Source: Chloroflexota bacterium
GTDB taxonomy: Bacteria; Chloroflexota; Anaerolineae; Anaerolineales; Villigracilaceae
Reading direction: 5' to 3'
Length of the DNA: 10,000 bases
NCBI GenBank assembly: GCA_020217065.1
Contig: JAIWOB010000017.1
Span: forward strand, 1 to 10,000
Shown: in pieces, positions 4,793-10,000 of the stretch
Layout of the letters: each line of letters opens with the position of its first letter
Numbering within the stretch: the stretch's first letter is position 1
Notes under the pieces: model-generated
What the model saw: the letters and a program-made list of their open reading frames with translations, nothing else
What the model was told of the DNA's origin: nothing
Database searches by the model: none
Position numbers and translations under genes: made by a program

Positions 4793-5174
4793 ATTCGTCG
4801 CCCGCATCATCATCCAGCCCCAAATCGGGGATGGCGGATTCGATTTCCTCGGGGCTTTGACCCGCCTCCAGCCTGTCCGCCACCTCGTTGAACTCGGACG
4901 GTAATTCCTCGCCCATTTCCTTGCCCATTTTTCGCATCATCCGCCCCAGGGCTTTGGGGTCGTTTTCGATTCCCTCCAAGCCTGCGAAATCGTCCGCAGC
5001 GGCTTCCATGCGGCTTTCGTCGGACTTGGCAATCCGCACTTTCGTCATGCGGCGGCGGACGTTGGCGCTCTGGCAGCGAACGCACTGCACGGCTTTCTTG
5101 CCGTATTCGGCGTAGGTCAGGAAGACCTCGAATCTTTGCTGGCAGTCGTTGCAGATAAAGTCATAGGTTGGCAT
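4791..5174 (-). CDS. FmdB-family zinc-ribbon protein
   Basis: The 127-residue product begins MPTYDFICNDCQQRFEVF, the typical start of the FmdB/CxxC_CxxC_SSSS regulatory-protein family. Two CxxC knuckles (Cys8/Cys11 and Cys31/Cys34) should hold one zinc ion. After the ribbon come the basic stretch VRRRMTKVRIAK and a long acidic tail rich in Met, Glu and Asp (GRMMRKMGKEMGEELP, ending DDDAGDE), longer than in many members. The family name comes from a putative formamidase-operon regulator; the actual role of most members is unknown. It is transcribed divergently from gmk across 45 bp, probably as a single-gene unit. A -10-like TAAAAT lies exactly 6 nt before its ATG and no Shine-Dalgarno is seen, so its mRNA is probably leaderless. 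It ends in its own terminator. Confidence 0.85.
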   Translation of the reverse strand: MPTYDFICNDCQQRFEVFLTYAEYGKKAVQCVRCQSANVRRRMTKVRIAKSDESRMEAAADDFAGLEGIENDPKALGRMMRKMGKEMGEELPSEFNEVADRLEAGQSPEEIESAIPDLGLDDDAGDE

Positions 5175-5180
5175 GAATTA

Positions 5181-5186
5181 ATTTTA
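5181..5186 (-). promoter_or_regulatory. -10 box of the FmdB-like gene, leaderless layout
   Basis: Read on the - strand, 5186-5181 is TAAAAT, and 6 nt separate it from the ATG at 5174-5172. I see no convincing -35 at 16-18 nt. The box overlaps the weak -35 of the divergent gmk promoter. Confidence 0.45.
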
Positions 5187-5213
5187 CTGCGAACCCAGCC
5201 GCTTTGGTACAAT
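5183..5213 (+). promoter_or_regulatory. gmk promoter, extended -10, leaderless layout
   Basis: TACAAT (5208-5213), preceded by TGG (5205-5207), makes an extended -10 box. A weak TTTACT (5183-5188) lies 19 nt upstream. The gmk ATG starts 6 nt after the -10, which places the transcript start at or beside the A of the start codon. No Shine-Dalgarno is present. Confidence 0.5.
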
Positions 5214-5219
5214 ACTCCC

Positions 5220-5834
5220 ATGACCCCATTCGAACTACAAAAACCCAACCCATTGTTGATTGTCGTCTCCGGTCCCTCAGGCGTCGGCAAAGATTCCGTC
5301 GTCCAGCGCATGAAAGAGCGCGGTTTTCCTTTTCATTTCGTCGTCACCGCCACCACGCGCGGCAGGCGCGAAAACGAGACGCACGGCAAAGATTACTGGT
5401 TCGTTTCCAAAGACGAATTTGCGCGCATGATTGAAGAAAACGAACTCATCGAATACGCCATCGTCTACGGCGATTACAAAGGAATTCCCAAATGGGAAGT
5501 GCGCGACGCTCTCGCCAGCGGACAGGATGTATTGATGCGCCTCGACGTGCAGGGCGCGGAAACGGTGCGAAAACTGGCGCCCGACGCCTTGCTGATTTTT
5601 CTCACCTGCGAAAATGAAGACGAACTGGAACGCCGCCTGCGAGAGCGAAAGACTGAAACTGCGGATTCCCTTTCCCTGCGGATTGCCACCGCCCGCAAGG
5701 AATTGCAGCGTATCGAAGCGTTTGATTACGTCGTCGTCAACCATGATTTTCAACTGGACGAAACGGTGGATAAAGTCCGCGCCATCATTACCGCCGAGCA
5801 TTTGCGGGTGCGCCAGCGCAAGGTGGAATTATGA
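5220..5834 (+). CDS. gmk: Guanylate kinase
   Basis: Guanylate kinase converts GMP and ATP to GDP and ADP in the cytosol, an essential step to GTP and to recycling of GMP. The product has 204 residues from ATG 5220, the normal size. The P-loop is GPSGVGKDS (18-26), with Asp where many members have Ser or Gly after the Lys. The GMP-binding region TATTRGRRENETHGKDYWF (43-61) follows, then EYAIVYGDYKGIP and LRLDVQGAETVRK; the lid region RLRERKTETADSLSLRI is also present. The frame continues upstream to a TTG at 5136, but that would overlap the divergent gene and its promoter, and family similarity begins just before the P-loop. The last 4 nt overlap the rhomboid gene (ATGA), so the two are co-transcribed and probably translationally coupled. 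Confidence 0.95.
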   Translation: MTPFELQKPNPLLIVVSGPSGVGKDSVVQRMKERGFPFHFVVTATTRGRRENETHGKDYWFVSKDEFARMIEENELIEYAIVYGDYKGIPKWEVRDALASGQDVLMRLDVQGAETVRKLAPDALLIFLTCENEDELERRLRERKTETADSLSLRIATARKELQRIEAFDYVVVNHDFQLDETVDKVRAIITAEHLRVRQRKVEL

Positions 5835-6589
5835 ACGAGATATTTTCAGAGCGTCCACCGCAAGAGGAGCCGGTTCCACAGCCGCAAACGGCGCGCGTCG
5901 CCATGCCTTCCCTTACGCCGATAGCGACTTATATGATTCTCGGTTTTACGGCGCTGGTTTACCTGCTGCAACTGGCAAGCGCGGCGCTGCTGGGCGACGA
6001 CCTGCCGCTGCTGCTCGGCGCCCGCGTCACTGAGTTGATTCTCGAAGGGCAATGGTGGCGGTTTCTCACTCCCGTGTTTCTGCACGGTTCCGCAGCGCAT
6101 ATCTTTTTCAATATGTATGCGTTGCTTTCCATCGGCTCTTTTTTGGAGCGTCATTTGGGGCGCGGCAGATTTCTCCTGCTTTATTTTCTCAGCGCGTTTG
6201 CCGGCAACGTCTTTTCCTTTCTGTTGACGGAAGGATATTCGGTGGGCGCTTCGACTGCGGTGTTCGGTCTTATCGCCGCCGAGGCGGTCTTTTTTTATCA
6301 AAACCGCAAATTGTTCGGCGCTCAGGCGAAGCAGGCGCTTGGGAATGTTTTGTTTATCGTTATCGTCAATTTGTTTATCGGCTTGTCGCCCGGCATAGAT
6401 AATTGGGGGCATGTCGGCGGCTTGCTGGGCGGCGCGATGTTTTCCTGGTTTGCGGGTCCGCTTTGGAAGGTGGCGGGGATTTTCCCAAATTTTCATCTGG
6501 AAGACCAGCGTGAATTGCGCGAGGTGGTTATGGGCGCCAGCGTGACGATTTTGGTCTTCGGCGCGCTGGCGGCGGCGGGGTTATTCTAA
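5831..6589 (+). CDS. Rhomboid-family intramembrane serine protease
   Basis: Rhomboids cut membrane proteins within the bilayer using a Ser-His dyad. The 252-residue protein has a Pro/Gln-rich cytosolic N-terminus (1-25), a first helix near 33-54, then WWRFLTPVFLHGSAAHIFFNMYAL (75-98) with the conserved HxxxxHxxxN pattern (His85, His90, Asn94). The catalytic motif is GASTAVFGL (139-147) with Ser141; Thr142 replaces the more common Gly. The catalytic His194 is in GHVGGLLGG (193-201). A further helix follows, and a C-terminal hydrophobic segment (about 232-251) adds a seventh. The ATG overlaps the gmk stop by 4 nt; there is no known functional link between the two. Its transcript ends at the bidirectional terminator just downstream. 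Substrate unknown; activity likely because the dyad is intact. Confidence 0.92.
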   Translation: MNEIFSERPPQEEPVPQPQTARVAMPSLTPIATYMILGFTALVYLLQLASAALLGDDLPLLLGARVTELILEGQWWRFLTPVFLHGSAAHIFFNMYALLSIGSFLERHLGRGRFLLLYFLSAFAGNVFSFLLTEGYSVGASTAVFGLIAAEAVFFYQNRKLFGAQAKQALGNVLFIVIVNLFIGLSPGIDNWGHVGGLLGGAMFSWFAGPLWKVAGIFPNFHLEDQRELREVVMGASVTILVFGALAAAGLF

Positions 6590-6601
6590 AAATTAAATAA
6601 A

Positions 6602-6634
6602 AAAGCGCGGACGAGGCTTCCGCGCTTTGATTTT
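6602..6634. terminator. Bidirectional terminator between rhomboid and ABC operon
   Basis: AAAGCGCGGA (6602-6611) and TCCGCGCTTT (6619-6628) form a perfect 10-bp stem with a 7-nt loop. On the + strand it runs into TTTGATTTT. On the - strand the matching A-rich left flank (6597-6604) gives a T run. It serves the rhomboid gene from the left and the ABC permease operon from the right. Confidence 0.87.
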
Positions 6635-6644
6635 CCAACTTGAC

Positions 6645-7592
6645 TTAACTTACGTGCGCCAGCCTCGGGTCGAGGGCGTCGCGCATCCCGTCGCCAATCA
6701 GGTTGAAGCACAGCACGGTCAACATAATCATGAAGCCGGGGTAAAACACCAGATGCGGAGCGGTGAAGACCTGGTTGCGTTCCGCGCCGAGCATGGCACC
6801 CCATTCCGGCGTGGGCGGCTGCGCGCCAAGTCCGAGGAAAGACAGGGCGGCGGCGGAGAGAATCGCCGAGGCGATGCCGAGAGTCCCCTGCACGATGAGC
6901 GGAGTCAGCGCGTTTGGCAGGATGCGGCGGAAGAGGATATGGAAAGGATTGCCGCCAAGCGCGCGCGTGGCGGAGACGAATTCCATCTCGCGCACCGACA
7001 GCACCGAGGCGCGCATCACGCGGGCGAAGATGGGAATATCCACAATGCCGATTGCCAACAGCGCGTTGATGAGACCCGGTCCCAGCACAGTGACGATGGC
7101 AATGGCAAGCAGGAGGGAGGGAAACGCGAGCAAAACGTCCATGACGCGCATGATTATCGTATCCCACCAGCCGCCGAAATAACCGGCGATTGCGCCCAGC
7201 GCGGTTCCAAGCACAATGGCGAAACTGACCGTGGAAATGCCGACAACCAGGCTCAACCGCGCTCCGTATAGCAAGCGGCTGAATTGGTCGCGGACGTTGC
7301 CGTCTATTCCCGCCAGATGCTGGGGCTGGTCTTTTGGACAGCCCAGCAGGTGAATGCAAGGCGCTTGCCGCGCTTTCACTGGCTCTTTGCCGATTAACAC
7401 CTGGTCGTAACCATAAGGAGCCACCCACTGCGCCGTCACGGCGATAAAGGTTAGGATGCCGAGAATGACAAGCCCCGCAATGGCGGAGCGGCGGCGGAAC
7501 AACCGTCTCCAGGCGGTGCGCCACATGCTCACGGATTCGAGGCTCATGGCTTCGGCGTCGAGTTTCGCAATATTCTTTGTGTCTGCGCTCAT
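6645..7592 (-). CDS. Peptide-type ABC transporter permease, DppC/OppC family
   Basis: This is one of two inner-membrane permeases of a peptide or nickel-type importer. The 315-residue protein has a cytosolic N-terminus (1-36), TM1 near 37-57, an extracytoplasmic loop and a binding-protein-dependent transport domain from about 107. The loop leads into NVRDQFSRLLYGARLSL, the family's entry to the core. The cytosolic EAA loop that docks the ATPase is EFVSATRALGGNPFHILFRRILPN (204-227). SFLGLGAQPPTPEWGAML and the final LIGDGMRDALDPR are typical DppC ends. The loop after TM1 is longer than usual and holds Cys79 and Cys85. An AAGGA site precedes the ATG, 12 nt after the upstream permease stop, so the two are translated from one mRNA. 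It is the last gene of the operon. Whether the substrate is di- or oligopeptide cannot be told. Confidence 0.93.
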   Translation of the reverse strand: MSADTKNIAKLDAEAMSLESVSMWRTAWRRLFRRRSAIAGLVILGILTFIAVTAQWVAPYGYDQVLIGKEPVKARQAPCIHLLGCPKDQPQHLAGIDGNVRDQFSRLLYGARLSLVVGISTVSFAIVLGTALGAIAGYFGGWWDTIIMRVMDVLLAFPSLLLAIAIVTVLGPGLINALLAIGIVDIPIFARVMRASVLSVREMEFVSATRALGGNPFHILFRRILPNALTPLIVQGTLGIASAILSAAALSFLGLGAQPPTPEWGAMLGAERNQVFTAPHLVFYPGFMIMLTVLCFNLIGDGMRDALDPRLAHVS

Positions 7593-7604
7593 GTTCGGAT
7601 GTCC

Positions 7605-8687
7605 TTAATCCAGCCGCACGCGGGGGTCGAGGTATGCGTAGGAAATATCCACAACCAGGTTGATGACGACGAAAAAGACCGCGATGACCAGGGTGAACGC
7701 CTGCACAATGCCGTAATCGCGGGCGGTGATGGCTTCATAGAGCGTTCGTCCCACTCCCGACAAACCGAAGATGGTTTCGGTCAGCACGGCGCCGCCAAGC
7801 AAAGTGCCAAGCGATAAGCCGATGACGGTGACAATCGGCAGGAGGGAGTTGCGAAAGGCGTGCTTCATGATGACGGTGAACCACCTCAATCCTTTGGCGC
7901 GCGCGGTGCGGATGTAATCCTGCCCCATCACTTCAAGCATGGCGGAGCGCGACATACGGGCGATAATCGCCATCGGGATGGTTCCCAGGGCGAGGGTGGG
8001 AAGAATCAAATGGGTGACTGCGTCCTTCAAAAGTTCCCAATTGCCGGTGATGAGAGCGTTGAAAATATTCATCCGCCCGATAAATTTTAAAATTCCAGAA
8101 ACTAAACCCGTTTCCGCGACTGTCCATCCCCATACTTGATAAAACGGCGTGTCCGCCACGCCGGGACTGAGACGTCCTGAGGGAGGCAGCCAGAAAGGGG
8201 TGTCCTTTAATAAAAGGGAGAAGACGTAAGCCAGCATGAGTCCCAGCCAGAAGACCGGCATCGAAACCCCGATGTTTGCCCAAACCATCGTGCCTACGTC
8301 CAGCCATGAGTTATGTTTGACGGCGGAAATAATGCCAAGCGGAATGCCAATAATCATACTGACGAGAAGGGCGGAAATGCTGAGTTCCACGGTGGTGGGA
8401 AGGCGTTCCACCAAGAGGCGGGTGACGGGCATTCCCAGACGGAAAGAACTGCCGAAGTCGCCGCGCGCCATCTCGCCGATATAAATGCCGAATTGGATGA
8501 GGATGGGCTTATCCAGCCCTTTTTCCTGAATAAAACGAGCGCAGATTTCTTCGGTGGCTTTTTCCCCCAGAATCGCCCGGCAGGGGTCGCCGGGAATGAG
8601 CCGCGCCAGGGCAAACGTCACAAGCAAAATTCCGAACAGAACCGGAATGGCTGCAAAAAAACGCCGCACAATATATTGAATCATCAT
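7605..8687 (-). CDS. Peptide-type ABC transporter permease, DppB/OppB family
   Basis: Partner permease of the downstream DppC-like protein. The 360-residue product starts MMIQYIVRRFFAAIPVLFGI, the typical DppB opening with TM1 at about 12-31, followed by RLIPGDP. Next come LGLDKP-like sequence (EKGLDKPILIQFGIYIG), GDFGSSF, and the core with TVELSISALLVSMIIGIPLGIIS. The EAA loop is near QDYIRTARAKGLRWFTVIMKHAFRN, and the end is VDISYAYLDPRVRLD. It is longer than the usual 305-340 residues because of an extra loop (about 160-215, including WLPPSGRLSPG) between membrane segments. Cys36 and Cys49 lie in the first external loop. An AAAGGA site (8703-8698) lies 10 nt before the first ATG; a second ATG follows at once. 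A strong stem-loop separates it from the binding-protein gene. Confidence 0.93.
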   Translation of the reverse strand: MMIQYIVRRFFAAIPVLFGILLVTFALARLIPGDPCRAILGEKATEEICARFIQEKGLDKPILIQFGIYIGEMARGDFGSSFRLGMPVTRLLVERLPTTVELSISALLVSMIIGIPLGIISAVKHNSWLDVGTMVWANIGVSMPVFWLGLMLAYVFSLLLKDTPFWLPPSGRLSPGVADTPFYQVWGWTVAETGLVSGILKFIGRMNIFNALITGNWELLKDAVTHLILPTLALGTIPMAIIARMSRSAMLEVMGQDYIRTARAKGLRWFTVIMKHAFRNSLLPIVTVIGLSLGTLLGGAVLTETIFGLSGVGRTLYEAITARDYGIVQAFTLVIAVFFVVINLVVDISYAYLDPRVRLD

Positions 8688-8708
8688 GGCTGTCTGGTCC
8701 TTTGTGGA

Positions 8709-8741
8709 ATACGGGATGGCGGAGTCCCCGCCATCCCGTAT
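8709..8741 (-). repeat. 14-bp perfect stem-loop between binding protein and permease genes
   Basis: ATACGGGATGGCGG (8709-8722) and its exact complement (8728-8741) flank a 5-nt loop. The structure lies 29 nt after the binding-protein stop and 21 nt before the permease start. No U run follows, so full termination is unlikely. Such elements commonly protect the upstream mRNA from 3' decay and so give more binding protein than permease. It may also be a dispersed REP-like repeat. Confidence 0.7.
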
Positions 8742-8770
8742 GGACTACATGACATGCGACAAACGGACGA

Positions 8771-10000
8771 TTATCCGCCGGGTTTCTTCATCAGACCCCA
8801 GAGGTAATCGTAGTATTCCCAAAGGTTGCTGTTGCCAACATGGGTCTTCGAGCCGATGTTCAAGCCCATGTTGAAGGTGGCGACTACGTCCTTGGCGTCG
8901 AAGTCTGTGCCGTCGTGGAATTTCACGCCCTCTTTGAGCGGGCAGGTCCAGACGGTGAGGTCTTCGTTCGGGTCGCAGGACTTGGCGAGGATGGGTTCGG
9001 TGTCGGTGCCGTTCAGGGTGTAGCCGTAGAGGGCTTCCATCACCTGGTCGCAGCCGCGCAGCGATTCGCCGTCCGATTCGTCGGCGCAGAAGAGGCTGAT
9101 GGGTTCGGCGTTCTGCATCCAGACAAAGGTATCGCGCCCGCCGGGGTCGGAGAAGGCAAACTGCTCGTTGGTGAGCGGGCTGGCTTGCGGGTTGGTTACG
9201 TCAGCCCGATAGGCGGCGCCGGAGCCGCCGTGCGCTACAGCGACCATCGGAACGAGTTCGCGGATGGCGTTGTTGGCTTCGACGTAAATCGGTTCGGCTT
9301 CTTTGGGGTCGGCAATCTGAGCGCCTTCGACGAGTTTCTCATAGATTTCGGGGAAGGGCTTTCCAAATTGCGGGTTGGCTTGTCCAAAGTGGAAGTCGAG
9401 GAAGTTGGTGATGTGGGGGTAATCCGCGCCCCAGCCGAGGAAGTACAAGCCGTCGAGCGAGCCGGAGGTCGAGGCTTCGATGAAAGCGCCGGATTCCATG
9501 ACGACGATTTCGGCGTCAATATTCAGGTTTTCCTTCAACTGCGCCTGAACGTCCTGCGCCACGTTGGAGACTTGGGGCAGGTAGCCGCGCACTACGTCGC
9601 GGTAGTAGAGTTTGGTCTTGAAGCCGTCTGGGAAGCCGGCTTCGGCAAGCAGCGCCTTGGCGGCTTCGGGGTCAAAGTCGTACCAGGGGTCGCCCACGCA
9701 GCCGTTGGGGATGGCGCAGGGGGTGAAGTGGCTGGCGACTTCGGAGCCTTTGGGGTAGAAGTTGTCCACAATGCGCTGGCGGTCAATGCCCATCGCAATC
9801 GCCTTGCGGACGCGGACATCGTCCCACGGCTTGAAGGTATTGGTCATGCCGATGTAGAAAATGTTGAGCGCGGGGCGGTACACAACTTGCAGGTTGGGGT
9901 CGGCTTCGACCACGGCGAAGTCTTCAGGACCGAGGTTGTCAATGCCGTCCACGGTGCCGGATTGGAGTTCAAGCAGGCGCGCAGCCGATTCGGAAGACCA
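8771..10000 (-). CDS. Family 5 peptide-type substrate-binding protein, 5' end cut by window
   Basis: This is the extracytoplasmic binding protein (SBP_bac_5 family) that delivers peptides or similar solutes to the two permeases downstream. The frame is open to the window edge. The first visible residues are WSSESAARLLELQSGTVDGIDNLGPEDF, the family's lobe II entry. There follow a YRPALNIFYIGM stretch, VRVRKAIAMGIDRQRIVD (hinge and ligand region), FDPEAAKALLAEAGFPDGF and LGWGADYPHITNFLDFHF, where a normal member would finish about 60 residues later. Instead the last 115 residues (9118-8774) resemble the beginning of such proteins: EPISLFCADESDGES, GCDQVMEALYGYTLN, PILAKSCDPNEDLTVW, then KEGVKFHDGTDFDAKDVVATF. 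The GTG at 9952-9950 is internal, not the start. Three close Cys pairs suggest disulfides. The signal peptide would be outside the window. Confidence 0.92.
   Translation of the reverse strand, partial: WSSESAARLLELQSGTVDGIDNLGPEDFAVVEADPNLQVVYRPALNIFYIGMTNTFKPWDDVRVRKAIAMGIDRQRIVDNFYPKGSEVASHFTPCAIPNGCVGDPWYDFDPEAAKALLAEAGFPDGFKTKLYYRDVVRGYLPQVSNVAQDVQAQLKENLNIDAEIVVMESGAFIEASTSGSLDGLYFLGWGADYPHITNFLDFHFGQANPQFGKPFPEIYEKLVEGAQIADPKEAEPIYVEANNAIRELVPMVAVAHGGSGAAYRADVTNPQASPLTNEQFAFSDPGGRDTFVWMQNAEPISLFCADESDGESLRGCDQVMEALYGYTLNGTDTEPILAKSCDPNEDLTVWTCPLKEGVKFHDGTDFDAKDVVATFNMGLNIGSKTHVGNSNLWEYYDYLWGLMKKPGG

Noticed and set aside
5136..5219. Longer gmk from TTG 5136
   Set aside because: It would overlap the divergent FmdB-like gene and both promoters, and adds residues outside the guanylate kinase family.
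5846..6496. Antisense ORF across the rhomboid gene
   Set aside because: The product is Lys/Gln/Arg-rich with no domain, and the opposite strand has an intact rhomboid protease.
6586..7524. Long - strand ORF of 312 codons in another frame
   Set aside because: It is a shadow of the DppC-like gene in GC-rich sequence; the product is Arg/His-rich with no family features.
8709..8741. Stem-loop as an intrinsic terminator
   Set aside because: There is no T run after the stem on either strand, and the downstream permease genes need read-through from the binding-protein gene.
9950..9952. GTG as start of the binding-protein gene
   Set aside because: The frame continues to the window edge with family-typical sequence upstream, so this is an internal Val codon.

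Overview
The window is about 10 kb of ordinary, gene-dense bacterial chromosome. The best guess for the source is a Chloroflexota bacterium of the Anaerolineae type. This is inferred from the style of the proteins (a DUF711 protein, a peptide-binding protein with an extra C-terminal segment, a long DppB-like permease), from the moderately high GC content, and from degenerate 7-8 bp tandem microrepeats inside coding sequence. No marker in the window proves the phylum. I see no phage, insertion sequence, CRISPR array, defence island, tRNA or rRNA.

Left part, + strand: the 3' part of msrQ (haem membrane subunit of a methionine sulfoxide reductase system) is followed by the translation operon infC-rpmI-rplT (IF-3, L35, L20). 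A good extended -10 promoter lies just upstream of infC, and infC appears to start at a rare AUC codon. A hairpin precedes each of the three genes, which fits autogenous or attenuation control of this operon. A perfect 11-bp palindrome follows rplT. Next come an Af1521-like macro-domain protein, a SpoU/TrmH-family RNA 2'-O-methyltransferase and a DUF711 protein. The last two genes carry short four-unit tandem repeats within and at the ends of their reading frames.

Middle: an FmdB-type zinc-ribbon gene (- strand) is divergent from gmk (guanylate kinase, + strand), with a 45-bp back-to-back promoter region. gmk overlaps a rhomboid protease gene by 4 nt. The macro-domain, FmdB-like and gmk genes all show a -10-like box, exactly 6 nt, then ATG, with no Shine-Dalgarno sequence. 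This is the layout expected of leaderless mRNAs.

Right part, - strand: a peptide-type ABC importer operon runs as substrate-binding protein (5' end outside the window), DppB-like permease, DppC-like permease. It ends at a bidirectional terminator shared with the rhomboid gene. No ATPase genes are present in the visible part. The binding protein has an unusual layout: a second copy-like stretch of the family's N-terminal region sits at its C-terminus. A 14-bp perfect stem-loop lies between it and the permease genes.

The window holds no obvious new multi-gene system. The points most worth a second look are the repeat-laden pair of genes at 2656-4690, the duplicated or permuted binding protein, the AUC start of infC, and the repeated leaderless-promoter geometry.
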